This document shows positions 19,541-29,094 of a DNA stretch of 64,000 nt, one piece after another. The stretch is from Saprospiraceae bacterium (lineage in GTDB: Bacteria; Bacteroidota; Bacteroidia; Chitinophagales; Saprospiraceae), in the NCBI GenBank assembly GCA_027488935.1, contig JAIYAP010000007.1, forward strand, positions 19,324 to 83,323, written 5' to 3'. The translations under genes and the position numbers were made by a program. The notes under the pieces were generated by a model. The model made no database searches and was not told where the DNA came from. It worked only from the letters and a program-made list of their open reading frames with translations. Within the stretch, counting starts at the first letter, position 1; each line of letters begins with the position of its first letter.

Positions 19541-22498
19541 TTACAGCATTTCTTTCAAAAACATACCCGTATAACTTTTCGGTTCTTTGGCAACTTTTTC
19601 GGGCGTACCTGCGCTTACGATATTTCCGCCCCGCCATCCACCATCCGGACCAATATCTACCACATAGTCGGCTTGTTTGATCACATCGAGGTTGTGCTCG
19701 ATCACAATAATGGTATTGCCTTTATCCACCAAAGCATTCAGTACCTTGAGCAATTGCCGAATGTCTTCAAAATGCAGGCCCGTGGTCGGTTCATCCAGGA
19801 TATACACGGTACGCCCGGTGTCCTTTTTGGATAATTCTTCCGCTAATTTTACGCGTTGCGCTTCGCCGCCCGACAGTGTGGTGGCCTGTTGCCCCAGCGT
19901 AACATAGCCTAACCCAACGTCTTGCAAGGTTTTGATGCGGCGGTAAATATTCGGAATGGGCTGGAAAAACTCAACCGCCTCGGCAATCGTCATGTCCAGT
20001 ACATTGGAGATACTTTTGCCTTTGTACAGCACTTCCAGGGTTTCGCGGTTGTAACGGCGGCCCATGCAACGGTCGCAAGGCACACTCACATCGGGCAAAA
20101 AATTCATTTCAATTACCCGCATGCCCGCGCCTTCACATACTTCGCAACGGCCGCCTTTTACATTAAAGGAAAAACGACCCGGGGCATACCCGCGAATTTT
20201 GGCTTCCGGGGTATCCGAAAACAATTTCCGAATATCCGAAAACACATTGGTATAGGTGGCTGGATTGGAACGCGGCGTACGTCCAATCGCACTTTGATCA
20301 ATTTCAATGACTTTATCCACCAATTCCAGGCCTTCAATGCGCTGGTAGGGCAACGGGCGTTTTAAACTATTGAAAAAATGCTGTTGTAAAATGGGATACA
20401 GCGTTTCATTGATCAAACTGGATTTACCCGAACCGCTCACCCCGCTCACCCCGATAAAGGTACCGAGTGGCAATTCCAGGTTTACATTTTTCAGGTTGTG
20501 GCCCGTTGCACCAAACAAACGCAACCAACCGCCATTGCCTTTGCGGCGTTTTTCCGGCACTTCAATACGCGCACGATCCGCCAGATAATCGCTGGTGATG
20601 GTAGAATGGCGCATAAAATCCTTGGGAACGCCAAAATCGACGATCTGGCCGCCGTGTTTGCCTGCACCCGGACCCAAATCGATCAAATAATCCGATTCGA
20701 GCATAATGTCTTTATCGTGCTCCACCACCAAAACCGAATTGCCAATATCCCGCAGCGACTTTAAAGCCTCAATCAATTTGATGTTGTCGCGCTGGTGCAA
20801 GCCAATACTCGGCTCGTCTAATATATAGGTGATGCCGGTCAGTTGTGAACCAATTTGGGTGGCCAAACGGATCCGCTGACTTTCACCGCCCGACAAAGTA
20901 CGCGCCGGACGATTGAGCGCTAGGTAATCCAGCCCCACTTGCAATAAAAACTTAAGCCGGAATCGAATTTCCTTGAGCACATCTTTGGCAATCATGGCCT
21001 GGCGCTCACTCATATCCGATTCAATGCCATGCAGTTGTGCGGTAAGTTCCGTTAAATCAAGACTGGCAAGTTCGGATATATTTTTATCGGCAATTTTAAA
21101 CCACAAACTTTCTTTTTTCAACCGCGCGCCATTGCATTCCGGACAAACGCCCACCACCATAAAATCTTCGGCCCACTGACGGATTTTTTCGGAACCCGTT
21201 TCGGAATACCAGCGCTTGAGCATGTTCAAAAGACCTTCTGAAGTCAGGTTATAGGTCCATTCATCCTCGCCGTAAGTGGTCGTGATCTCCAAAGGTTCGC
21301 CGCCGCCGTACAAGATAATTTCCATTGCTTTTTCCGGAATATCCTTCACGGGCGTATCGAAACTGAACTTTTGTTTTTTGGCCAGCGCCTTTAGTTGCTT
21401 GAAATTATTGTTTTCGCGGACTTCTCCCAAAGGCACAAAGGCCATTTGATTGATGCTTTTTGTATTGTCGGGAATTACCCGTTTCATGTCCACTTCCTGT
21501 ATTTCACCCAATCCTTTACAATGCGGGCACATGCCGTAAGGACTGTTGAAGGAAAACGTATTGGGCGAAGGTTCTTCGTAGGAAAGGCCAGATTCGAGGC
21601 ACATCAGGCGTTTGGAGTAGGCCACTACACCCTGAAGATCAATCGGCGTCGTTTCCGTTTCAACGGTTTTGCCTTTGCCTTTGGGTTTGGTTTTAGTTAC
21701 CGGTTCCGGAACAAAATCATAATCCAGCACTTGCAACATGCCATCGCCCATGCGCAGGGCAGTTTTTACACTTTCGGCAATCCGTTCGATGCGGTCGTCG
21801 CCCACTTTCAGTCGATCCACCACAATTTCAATATCGTGGATTTTATAGCGATCGACCTGCATGCCGGGCAAAATATCCAGAATTTCGCCATCCACGCGTA
21901 CTTTGGTATAGCCTTGCTTGAGCACCTGTTCGAATAATTCGCGGTAATGGCCCTTGCGCGAGCGCACGACAGGCGCGAGCAGCACGATTTTTTTATCGGC
22001 AAAACGCTCCTGAATATTGGAAATGATCTGATCTTCGGTGAATTTCACCATCTTTTTGCCCGTTACGTACGAATAGGCCTCGCCTGCGCGCGCAAACAGC
22101 AAGCGCAAAAAGTCATATACCTCGGTCACCGTGCCCACCGTGGAGCGCGGATTGCGACCCGTGGTTTTTTGCTCAATGCTGATCACCGGACTCAAACCCG
22201 TGATTTGCTCCACATCCGGGCGCTCCATTTCGCCGATAAACTGGCGTGCGTAACTCGACAGTGTTTCCATGAAACGCCGCTGCCCTTCGGCATAAATGGT
22301 ATCGAATGCGAGCGAGCTCTTGCCCGAACCACTAATACCTGTGATCACCACCAACTGGTTGCGCGGAATCCGCACACTGATGTTCTTCAGGTTGTGCACC
22401 CGGGCATCAATTACTTCGATATAATCATGATCGGGAAGCGTCAACTGATCCGTATTCGATTCAGGAGCAGTCATTTGGGTAGTTTTTGCCTTTGCCAT
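19541..22498 (-). CDS. uvrA: Excinuclease ABC subunit UvrA
   Basis: A 985-residue damage-recognition ATPase of nucleotide excision repair. Two ABC modules are complete: Walker A GISGSGKSSLAF and GVSGSGKSSLIN, signatures LSGGESQRIRLA and LSGGEAQRVKLA, and D-E boxes ILDEPSIGLH and ILDEPTTGLH. Zinc modules show CPHCKGLG, CPECNGARL and CEVCEGAGM with CDRC. The track start at 22621 reads through the promoter; the ATG at 22498 (MAKAKTTQMTAPES) lies downstream of the TACCTTTG box at 22541-22548 and gives the family length. Transcribed alone and divergent from the M1 peptidase gene. Confidence 0.97.
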   Translation of the reverse strand: MAKAKTTQMTAPESNTDQLTLPDHDYIEVIDARVHNLKNISVRIPRNQLVVITGISGSGKSSLAFDTIYAEGQRRFMETLSSYARQFIGEMERPDVEQITGLSPVISIEQKTTGRNPRSTVGTVTEVYDFLRLLFARAGEAYSYVTGKKMVKFTEDQIISNIQERFADKKIVLLAPVVRSRKGHYRELFEQVLKQGYTKVRVDGEILDILPGMQVDRYKIHDIEIVVDRLKVGDDRIERIAESVKTALRMGDGMLQVLDYDFVPEPVTKTKPKGKGKTVETETTPIDLQGVVAYSKRLMCLESGLSYEEPSPNTFSFNSPYGMCPHCKGLGEIQEVDMKRVIPDNTKSINQMAFVPLGEVRENNNFKQLKALAKKQKFSFDTPVKDIPEKAMEIILYGGGEPLEITTTYGEDEWTYNLTSEGLLNMLKRWYSETGSEKIRQWAEDFMVVGVCPECNGARLKKESLWFKIADKNISELASLDLTELTAQLHGIESDMSERQAMIAKDVLKEIRFRLKFLLQVGLDYLALNRPARTLSGGESQRIRLATQIGSQLTGITYILDEPSIGLHQRDNIKLIEALKSLRDIGNSVLVVEHDKDIMLESDYLIDLGPGAGKHGGQIVDFGVPKDFMRHSTITSDYLADRARIEVPEKRRKGNGGWLRLFGATGHNLKNVNLELPLGTFIGVSGVSGSGKSSLINETLYPILQQHFFNSLKRPLPYQRIEGLELVDKVIEIDQSAIGRTPRSNPATYTNVFSDIRKLFSDTPEAKIRGYAPGRFSFNVKGGRCEVCEGAGMRVIEMNFLPDVSVPCDRCMGRRYNRETLEVLYKGKSISNVLDMTIAEAVEFFQPIPNIYRRIKTLQDVGLGYVTLGQQATTLSGGEAQRVKLAEELSKKDTGRTVYILDEPTTGLHFEDIRQLLKVLNALVDKGNTIIVIEHNLDVIKQADYVVDIGPDGGWRGGNIVSAGTPEKVAKEPKSYTGMFLKEML

Positions 22499-22540
22499 GC
22501 CGGTAAAACAAGTGAGCGACGATTTAGTTGGTGCGCTGAG

Positions 22541-22548
22541 CAAAGGTA
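22541..22548 (-). promoter_or_regulatory. uvrA promoter -7 box
   Basis: TACCTTTG on the minus strand matches TAnnTTTG. A T-rich stretch stands in place of a clear TTG -33. A transcription start near 22534 gives a leader of ~35 nt to the ATG at 22498 and excludes the longer start at 22621. No LexA-type box was recognised. Confidence 0.55.
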
Positions 22549-22679
22549 ATGAAAATGTTTTTTTGAAATAAATATTTTGAAATAAATTGTTTAATAATCG
22601 AATTAGTACTCGGAAAGCCAAAACGCTCCTTTGAATTAGTACAGAACTGTGTACTTTTCCGCCAAAATTTTATACGACC

Positions 22680-24560
22680 ATGCGACTGTTTTACCCTGTC
22701 TTTATTTTGCTGTTGTGGCTTTGTGCGCACACACTTCCAGCACAAAACACCCCTGAACTGTATATGCCGCGCAACATCAAACGCGCATTTGACGCCGAAA
22801 CACGCGCCGCCGATGGCAAACCGGGTGTCAATTATTGGCAAAACCGCTCCGTTTACAACATTCAGGTAGATTTGAACCTGAAAAAGCGCTTAGTAAGCGG
22901 CGACGCACAAATCAAATATTTTAACAACAGTCCTGATACGCTCAAAATTATTCGCCTCAAACTGGCCCACGACCTGTGGCGCAAAAACAGCGAACGCGCC
23001 TACGACCTGGCAGAAGAAGACATGGGCGAGGGTGTGCGCATCAATCAGGTAAAGGTGCAGGATAAAGTGGTGATACCGACCCAACTTACCCGTGCCAATA
23101 CATTCCTCACCATCAAATTGGAGGAACCGCTTCCGAGCGGGAAAAGCATCGATTTGAGTGTCAATTGGGCCTACACTGCCCCAGCCAGCAAAGACGCCCC
23201 GCGCGAGTGCGTGTGCGATTCTACCAGTTGGTTTGTAGCCTATTGGTACCCGCAGGTGGCGGTGTATGACGATTTGCACGGCTGGGCAGATTTTCCGTAC
23301 ACCGGCATGCAGGAAATGTACAACGACTTTGCCGACTATGAAGTACGCATAAAAGTTCCGGGCAATGTGATGGTTTGGGCGACCGGCACCTGGGAAAATG
23401 CCAGCGAATTGTTAATGCCCGAGTATTTGAAACGCTATGAAGAGGCACTGGAATCAAAAAGTATCGTGAAAGTGTTTGGTCCGGATGATTACAACAACAA
23501 AAAGTCGTTTTTCCGGCCAAATTCGATTCAAACGTTTGTGTATAAGGCGAGCGGCGTGCCCGATTTTGCTTTTGGCCTGAGCGATCATTACCTCTGGGAC
23601 GCCACTTCGGCGGTAGTAGATCCGGCTACTGGACGCAAAGCGCTGGTGAGTGCTGCCTACAACCCAAAATCGAAAGATTACTATGAGGTGTGCGACATCG
23701 CCGCCAAGGGTTTGAGCTTGATGTCGACCTTCATGCCCGGTTATCCCTATCCTTATCCGCGCATGACGGTGTTCAATGGCGATGATGGCATGGAGTTCCC
23801 GATGATGTGCAACGACGGCAGCACGGCACCGAATAGCCCACTCACCCTGACCATACACGAATCCTCCCACACCTATTTTCCGTTCATGATGGGCATCAAC
23901 GAGCAATATTATGCCTGGATGGACGAAGGTTGGGCGGCATTTTTTGATGTAGTAGTGTCCGATTCTCTGGCGGGAAAACCCGTTGGCCGCATGCGCAATT
24001 ACTGGGATTTTGCGGGTACCGAAAATGACATGCCGCCGATGACCCCTTCCCGGCATTTGAGCAATCCGGCATACCGGGTGGCATCTTACAACCGTCCGCA
24101 GGCTGCTTATTTTGCCTTGTATCAAATGTTGGGGTACGAACGCTTCCACCGTTGCATGGTAACGTATATGGACCGCTGGAAAGGCAAACATCCGCAACCG
24201 TTTGATTTTTTCAATACCTGGAATGAAGCGGCGGGTGAAAACCTCAACTGGTTCTGGAAACCCTGGTTTTTCGATTGGGGCTATCCCGACCTTGCCGTAA
24301 CGGGTGTTCAAAACAACGGCGGCCGCAAACCCCTCATCGAAATAGAAAACAAAGGCACCATGCCGATGTCTGTGATGGGCGAAATAGAATATGCTGATGG
24401 CAGCAAAGAAAATTTTGTGCGTACCGCGGAAGTGTGGAAAACAAGTGCGAAAAAAATCAGCATCCCGGCCAAAGGCGGTAAAATGATCAAACGGGTAACC
24501 TTAGGGAATCGCCAGGTATCCGATACCGATGCAGATAATAATGTGTGGAAAGCGCCTTAG
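22680..24560 (+). CDS. M1 family zinc metallopeptidase (gluzincin)
   Basis: 626 residues with a signal peptide (FYPVFILLLWLCAHTLPAQ). An N-terminal beta domain of M1 aminopeptidase type is followed by the catalytic domain. The zinc site is intact: HESSH, then 18 residues, then the glutamate in MDEGWAAFF, which is the HEXXH-X18-E pattern of gluzincins. The aminopeptidase GAMEN exopeptidase motif is replaced by GMEFPMM, so exact substrate specificity is uncertain. Probably periplasmic or outer-membrane associated. A TTTG..TACTTTTC pair just upstream may be its promoter. The gene ends at a perfect hairpin. Confidence 0.9.
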   Translation: MRLFYPVFILLLWLCAHTLPAQNTPELYMPRNIKRAFDAETRAADGKPGVNYWQNRSVYNIQVDLNLKKRLVSGDAQIKYFNNSPDTLKIIRLKLAHDLWRKNSERAYDLAEEDMGEGVRINQVKVQDKVVIPTQLTRANTFLTIKLEEPLPSGKSIDLSVNWAYTAPASKDAPRECVCDSTSWFVAYWYPQVAVYDDLHGWADFPYTGMQEMYNDFADYEVRIKVPGNVMVWATGTWENASELLMPEYLKRYEEALESKSIVKVFGPDDYNNKKSFFRPNSIQTFVYKASGVPDFAFGLSDHYLWDATSAVVDPATGRKALVSAAYNPKSKDYYEVCDIAAKGLSLMSTFMPGYPYPYPRMTVFNGDDGMEFPMMCNDGSTAPNSPLTLTIHESSHTYFPFMMGINEQYYAWMDEGWAAFFDVVVSDSLAGKPVGRMRNYWDFAGTENDMPPMTPSRHLSNPAYRVASYNRPQAAYFALYQMLGYERFHRCMVTYMDRWKGKHPQPFDFFNTWNEAAGENLNWFWKPWFFDWGYPDLAVTGVQNNGGRKPLIEIENKGTMPMSVMGEIEYADGSKENFVRTAEVWKTSAKKISIPAKGGKMIKRVTLGNRQVSDTDADNNVWKAP

Positions 24561-24565
24561 TTCCT

Positions 24566-24605
24566 TTTTGAGGTGACACCTTTTAGCCGAGGTGTCACCT
24601 CAAAA
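24566..24605 (+). terminator. Hairpin after the M1 peptidase gene (probable terminator)
   Basis: A 16-bp perfect stem (ttttgaggtgacacct with aggtgtcacctcaaaa) and an 8-nt loop start 6 nt after the stop codon. The 3' side has little T enrichment on the + strand, so termination strength is uncertain. Confidence 0.6.
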
Positions 24606-24650
24606 GGCCTTTCAACTAGCCACTCCGCAACAAGGATTTGATACAGGGAC

Positions 24651-24735
24651 AAAAAAAATGAGGCAGTGCCACCACAGCACTACCTCAGCCCTAACCAAAT
24701 AAAACCAAATTATTCTTGATGCGTATTTTTCGATT
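24651..24735 (-). ncRNA. Candidate orphan small RNA (~85 nt)
   Basis: On the minus strand a consensus promoter (TTG, 21 nt, TACCTTTG at 24749-24742) is followed about 50 nt beyond the expected start by a strong intrinsic terminator: an 11-bp stem TGAGGTAGTGC / GCACTGCCTCA, a 7-nt loop and eight T. No ORF of note lies between, and no minus-strand gene is upstream, so the terminator does not serve another gene. This is the classical layout of an independently transcribed sRNA. The first ~50 nt are A/T-rich and unstructured. No known family was recognised. Confidence 0.55.
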
Positions 24736-24741
24736 GTGCTA

Positions 24742-24773
24742 CAAAGGTAAAATGCTTTGTGTAAAAACTACAA
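24742..24773 (-). promoter_or_regulatory. Promoter of the candidate small RNA
   Basis: Minus-strand TTG (24773-24771), a 21-nt spacer and TACCTTTG (24749-24742) match the Bacteroidota consensus. Nothing on the minus strand other than the candidate sRNA lies downstream within range. Confidence 0.6.
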
Positions 24774-24954
24774 CAACAGACGAAAAATTTTTTATAATTT
24801 TTTTTGCCAAACATCTGTCAAGTACCAAGCCTTTGTCAAAATAGAAAAATCGCCCAAGTACCCTGGAACACAATTAAAAAACTGCCAAACCACATTCCAA
24901 ATTTTATGTAATTTTCCCCCAATTTTTAAAACATAATTTTATTTGTAACGCATC

Positions 24955-26382
24955 ATGGAAAATTTTTGGAAGTTTTTGCCCAAGCTGGTTCGAAAAGCAA
25001 TCACGCTTGGTGTTCTTTTAACACTAAGCAAAAGTGCGATCGCACAAAGCGCCAGCCGCAACGTAGATTCCCTTTTTATCCGCAATATTTTTACCCATGC
25101 CCTTACCCAAGGTAAAAGTTACACCTGGCTGGAGCATCTCACCAAACAAATTGGGCACCGGTTGAGCGGCAGTGCCAGCGCAGCCAAGGCAGAAAACTGG
25201 ACTTTTTCCGTGCTGGATTCCCTCGGATTGGATCAAACCAGGAAGTTACCCTGCATGGTACCGCATTGGGTACGCGGCAAGGCGGAAAAGGTAAAAGTAC
25301 TGTCCAAGGGTGGCGTAAAAGGCTTTGATTTGCACGCGTTGGCCCTCGGCGGATCGGTTGCGACGCCCAAAAGCGGTTTGCAGGCCGAAATTATACGCGT
25401 ACAGCAATGGGAGGAATTGGATAAATTGGGTGAAAAAGGCATTAAAGGCAAAATCGTGTATTTCAGCCGGGCCATGGACCAAAGCAAACTCCGCACCTTT
25501 GACGCGTACGGCGGTGCGGTCGACCAACGGGTATTTGGGGCCTCACGTGCCGCCAAATATGGTGCCTTGGGCGTCATTGTACGTTCGGTAGGCACCCGCA
25601 TCGATGATTTTCCGCATACCGGCACTTTGCGCTACGATTCCGCGTTCGCGCTTATACCCGCTGCGGCCATCAGCACCCGCGATGCTGAAAAACTCAACGC
25701 GCTGTTACAACAAGGCCATAAAGTGCAGGTTTCGATGGAAATGCACTGCGAAACCCTGCCAGACGTACCTGCAAATAGCATCATCGCTGAAATAAAAGGC
25801 AGCGAATTTCCCAATGAGGTAGTACTTGTTGGCGGCCACTTAGACAGTTGGGATGTGGGCGAGGGCGCACATGACGACGGTGCGGGCGTGGTACAAAGCA
25901 TGGAAGTGCTGCGGATTTTGCATCAATTGGGTTACAAGCCCCGGCATACCATCCGTTGTGTATTGTTTATGAACGAAGAAAACGGCGGGCGCGGCGGCGC
26001 ATCCTATTATCAATATGTGCGTGACAAAAAGGAATTTCCCCTGGCTTCCATCGAAAGTGATGCGGGTGGGTTTACGCCCCGTGGATTTACCTTTGAAGGC
26101 GATGCGTCGGTTTTTGGGCCGTTTTATGAAAAAGTATTGAATTACCAGGCCATGTTGGAGCCGTACGGACTCAAATTTAGCAAAGGCGGCTCCGGTGCTG
26201 ATGTGGGTCCGCTGCGTCCCTTAAAAGGCCTGTTGGTGGGCTATTCTCCCGATTCACAACGCTATTTCGACCTACACCACACGGCAGCCGATGTGTTGGA
26301 GGCGGTCAATGCCCGGGAATTGGAATTGGGTGCGGCTAGTATGGCGGCTTTGGTGTATTTGTTGGATTTGTATGGGCTGTAG
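24955..26382 (+). CDS. M28 family zinc metallopeptidase (carboxypeptidase Q-like)
   Basis: 475 residues with a signal peptide ending near SKSAIAQ. A PA-like inserted domain (about 130-250) sits within the M28 fold. The di-zinc ligands are all visible: GGHLDSWD, HDDGAG, NEENGG (catalytic Glu and ligand), ESDAGG and DLHHTAAD. This pattern fits the PGCP/carboxypeptidase Q group of secreted peptidases acting on dipeptides or peptide termini. It is the last backbone gene before the AT-rich accessory region. Its upstream region holds the candidate sRNA but no shared promoter. Confidence 0.9.
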   Translation: MENFWKFLPKLVRKAITLGVLLTLSKSAIAQSASRNVDSLFIRNIFTHALTQGKSYTWLEHLTKQIGHRLSGSASAAKAENWTFSVLDSLGLDQTRKLPCMVPHWVRGKAEKVKVLSKGGVKGFDLHALALGGSVATPKSGLQAEIIRVQQWEELDKLGEKGIKGKIVYFSRAMDQSKLRTFDAYGGAVDQRVFGASRAAKYGALGVIVRSVGTRIDDFPHTGTLRYDSAFALIPAAAISTRDAEKLNALLQQGHKVQVSMEMHCETLPDVPANSIIAEIKGSEFPNEVVLVGGHLDSWDVGEGAHDDGAGVVQSMEVLRILHQLGYKPRHTIRCVLFMNEENGGRGGASYYQYVRDKKEFPLASIESDAGGFTPRGFTFEGDASVFGPFYEKVLNYQAMLEPYGLKFSKGGSGADVGPLRPLKGLLVGYSPDSQRYFDLHHTAADVLEAVNARELELGAASMAALVYLLDLYGL

Positions 26383-26384
26383 GT

Positions 26385-26405
26385 CCCTCGAATGAAATTC
26401 GAGGG
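26385..26405 (+). terminator. Short hairpin right after the M28 gene
   Basis: A 9-bp perfect stem (ccctcgaat / attcgaggg) with a GAA loop starts 2 nt after the stop. There is no T-run, so it could be a weak terminator or mRNA end protection. It marks the last backbone-like sequence before the repeats. Confidence 0.45.
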
Positions 26406-26429
26406 GTACAAGATGGTAGATGTGATGGC

Positions 26430-26730
26430 GTGTTAAGAACAACGTGGGTGGTTATCCTGTGTAAAAATGTTCGGAAGCCGTTTCGGTACCTTTGACACGT
26501 CGGAAGCGTAGAAAAAACGCTTCCGACGTGTCAAAGGTGCCGAAACGAGGAGCACCGCGAAAACGTGCGTATTCTATAGGATTACTGAAGGCAAAAGTGG
26601 TACATCTTTCGTTAATCTATTCATGATCAGGTTGATAAAGTTAAAAATTGCAGATACTTGGAGGTTTTGTGCTTCTGGTTTATCTTTGCTAGATGGACGC
26701 GGCAGGTACGCATATTTACGTGTTAGTGGC
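26430..26730 (+). repeat. Composite element A: palindrome P1 + promoter repeat A
   Basis: The element starts with TTAAGAACAACGTGGGT, carries a ~69-bp palindrome (26479-26547, stem of 31 bp with one mismatch), then the ~150-bp promoter repeat that ends CGCATATTTACGTGTTAG. The same order recurs at 45.1-45.5 and 49.4-49.7 kb. The promoter inside (TTG at 26658, 20 nt, TATCTTTG at 26681-26688) points to the serine hydrolase at 26780. It marks the left end of the accessory region. Confidence 0.75.
26658..26688 (+). promoter_or_regulatory. Promoter inside repeat copy A
   Basis: TTG (26658-26660), 20-nt spacer and TATCTTTG (26681-26688). The expected start near 26695 excludes the long start at 26693 and supports the ATG at 26780. 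Confidence 0.65.
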
Positions 26731-26779
26731 AATTTTACCGAGACACATACACATATGTAATATTAAAAAAGCAAAAAAA

Positions 26780-28165
26780 ATGAAACCAACAATTTTAATT
26801 ATCCTTCTTTTCATAAGACAAATAGCATTTGGCCAAGACAATATTCATAAAATGGATAGCTTATTGTCTTCATTTTACAGCAATGGAAATCTCAATGGGA
26901 ATGTCTTAATCGCGGAAAAGGGAAAAGTGATTTATAAAAAATCTTTTGGCCTTGCAAATGAAACGACAAAGGAAACATTGAACGAAAATTCCGTTTTTGA
27001 GTTGGCATCGGTATCTAAACAATTCACAGCAATGGCAATTGTAATACTTAAAGAAAAAGGCCAATTGAACTACGAAGATAAAATTACAAAATATATTCCT
27101 GAATTGGCCGACTATCATGATATCACCATCAGAAATTTGCTAAACCATACAGGCGGATTGCCTGACTATATGGAAATAATGGATAGCACATTTGACAAAA
27201 ATACAATTGCTACCAACAAAGACATCATTTCAACATTTGCGAAGCTAAAACCACCAGTATTGTTTGAACCAAATACAAAGTGGGAATACAGTAATACCGG
27301 GTATGCTTTGTTGGCTTCTATTATTGAAAAAGTATCAGGGATGTCGTATGGTGATTATTTACACAAAGTCATTTTTAAACCCCTGGAAATGACAAATACT
27401 TTTGTTTACAGAAGAAGGTACGAACCTAAAAAAATGGTTAATTATGCTTATGGCTATGTCTATTCTGATAGTTTAAAAAAATATGTTTTACCGGACGACT
27501 TGGCCGAAACAAAAATCGTTGTATGGCTGGATGGAATTGTTGGAGATGGAACAGTAAACTCAACAGCAATTGATTTACTGAAATGGGACAGAGCGTTGTA
27601 TACCGACAAACTAATTTCAAAAGAAAGTAAAAACGAGATTTTTACTTCAGCGGAAATAAGTGATAAATCAAAAACAAATTATGGCTTTGGTTGGTTCATC
27701 GAAGACAATGGCGTTTATGGAAACATAGTAAACCATACAGGAGGCTGGCCAGGATATATGACCTTTATTGACAGGCATATACAAAATGATTATACTATAA
27801 TAGTGCTTTTGAATTTCGTTAACAATGATACATACATACCAATCGCAGATTTGAGGCGTATTCTTTACAAAATTGAACCTGTAAAATTTATTGAACTTAA
27901 GAAGGAAGAAATAGAAAAATTTGCAGGTGATTATATAAATAGTAAAGGGAAAGTGGTGAAACTGATTTTTGAAGACGGAACACTTTACAGAACAACTGAT
28001 GGCGGAGAAAAATTTGAACTGAAAGCCATTTCAGCCACTAAATTTCAAATGATGAAATACAGTCCTGATATTTTTTACGAATTTATTATTACGGACAATA
28101 AAGTTGTAAAATATATAATGACACAGCCTGAGTTGAAAATTATACGAGAATTAATCAAACAATAA
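26780..28165 (+). CDS. Serine hydrolase, class C beta-lactamase-like (Beta-lactamase superfamily)
   Basis: 461 residues with signal peptide MKPTILIILLFIRQIAFGQ. The catalytic SxxK is SVSK in FELASVSKQFTAM, the YxN motif is YSN in WEYSNTGYALL, and the third motif region is NHTGGWPGYM. These are features of the PF00144 family (class C beta-lactamases, DD-peptidases, esterases). A C-terminal all-beta extension follows. Beta-lactam hydrolysis cannot be inferred. The track start at 26693 lies at the transcription start of repeat A, so the ATG at 26780 is preferred. An attC-like element follows 6 nt after the stop. Confidence 0.88.
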   Translation: MKPTILIILLFIRQIAFGQDNIHKMDSLLSSFYSNGNLNGNVLIAEKGKVIYKKSFGLANETTKETLNENSVFELASVSKQFTAMAIVILKEKGQLNYEDKITKYIPELADYHDITIRNLLNHTGGLPDYMEIMDSTFDKNTIATNKDIISTFAKLKPPVLFEPNTKWEYSNTGYALLASIIEKVSGMSYGDYLHKVIFKPLEMTNTFVYRRRYEPKKMVNYAYGYVYSDSLKKYVLPDDLAETKIVVWLDGIVGDGTVNSTAIDLLKWDRALYTDKLISKESKNEIFTSAEISDKSKTNYGFGWFIEDNGVYGNIVNHTGGWPGYMTFIDRHIQNDYTIIVLLNFVNNDTYIPIADLRRILYKIEPVKFIELKKEEIEKFAGDYINSKGKVVKLIFEDGTLYRTTDGGEKFELKAISATKFQMMKYSPDIFYEFIITDNKVVKYIMTQPELKIIRELIKQ

Positions 28166-28170
28166 AAACT

Positions 28171-28317
28171 GCCACTAACACGGGTCTGGCAAAAGTGGTG
28201 GTTCCGTGCTCCGCAAACACATTTTAGGTTAATCGAAGTTTGGTTCTCCGCATCAATCCCGATAATTATCGGAATGGTGAAAATCGCCACCTTCGCAAAG
28301 CCCGAAACCGTTAGCGG
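28171..28317 (+). repeat. attC-like element L1 (type I)
   Basis: A 147-bp imperfect inverted repeat. The left end CCACTAACACGGGTCTGGC faces the right end GCCCGAAACCGTTAGCGG; the arms pair with bulges, as in integron attC sites (R''..TAAC and GTTAG..R'). Its middle contains the palindrome CCGATAATTATCGG. Element L8 at 48.5 kb is a close relative. It follows the serine hydrolase gene, and the next gene starts 30 nt after it. Confidence 0.7.
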
Positions 28318-28346
28318 TAAGTTTAGAGCCTGTAAAACAAGAAATT

Positions 28347-28919
28347 ATGACAAACGACTATTTATACAGCATAAAAAAACAGTTTGAGTATTACAAAATG
28401 CTTGGCGACAAAACATTTTCACAATTGCAGGACGACAAGTTGTTTTGGCAATACAATGACGACAGCAACAGTATTGCAACAATTGTAAAACACATTTGGG
28501 GAAATATGCTTTCACGATGGACAGACTTTTTGACTTCGGACGGAGAAAAGGAATTTCGTGACAGGGACGCTGAATTTGAAAACGACATTAAAAGCAAAGA
28601 AGAGCTTTTATTCAAGTGGAACGAAGGTTGGAATTGTCTTTTCAACGCAATCAACTCATTGACAACAGACGACCTTGACAAAATTATTTATATACGCAAT
28701 CAAGGACACACCGTAACCGAAGCAATAAACCGACAACTAGCACATTATCCATATCACATTGGACAAATTGTGTTTTTGGGAAAAATGCTTGCAGAAAACG
28801 GTTGGACTTCGCTATCAATTCCAAAAGGAAATTCACAATCGTATAACAAAGACAAATTTTCAAAACCAAAACAAAGAGGACACTTTACAGACGAATTTCT
28901 AAATGACAAGAAAGAATAA
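28347..28919 (+). CDS. DinB-like / DUF1572 family protein
   Basis: A 190-residue helical protein beginning MTNDYLYSIKKQFEYYKMLG. Conserved metal-ligand positions of the DinB four-helix fold are visible: the histidine in IVKHIWGNMLSRW and the pair in AHYPYHIGQIVFLGK. This fits DUF1572/YfiT-DinB proteins, some of which are metal-dependent thiol or bacillithiol transferases; function here is unassigned. It is a single-gene cassette between two attC-like elements, starting 30 nt after L1 and ending 8 nt before L2. Confidence 0.85.
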   Translation: MTNDYLYSIKKQFEYYKMLGDKTFSQLQDDKLFWQYNDDSNSIATIVKHIWGNMLSRWTDFLTSDGEKEFRDRDAEFENDIKSKEELLFKWNEGWNCLFNAINSLTTDDLDKIIYIRNQGHTVTEAINRQLAHYPYHIGQIVFLGKMLAENGWTSLSIPKGNSQSYNKDKFSKPKQRGHFTDEFLNDKKE

Positions 28920-28927
28920 AAACCGAA

Positions 28928-29061
28928 CCATTAACACGGGTTTTGCGTCAGGCGGGCAGACGCGCATACTTGGAGGTTTGTGCTTCTATTCAAGTTCAGT
29001 GCTGGTTGACAGTTTTGTGCTCCGAAACCCGCCCGAACGCAAAGCCCCAAACCGTTAGCCG
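28928..29061 (+). repeat. attC-like element L2 (type II)
   Basis: A 134-bp imperfect inverted repeat. The left arm TTAACACGGGTTTTGCGTCA..GGCGGG pairs with CCCGCCCGAACGCAAAGCCC..GTTAGCC. The centre carries CATACTTGGAGGTTTGTGCT, which resembles the -33 region of the promoter repeats but without TATCTTTG. Nearly identical to L12 at 55.5 kb. Confidence 0.75.
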
Positions 29062-29094
29062 TCATTGTAAAAAGACACCATACAAAAATTGACA

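Noticed and set aside
26693-26779. Longer start of the first serine hydrolase
   Set aside because: Lies at the expected transcription start and precedes the signal peptide, which begins at 26780.
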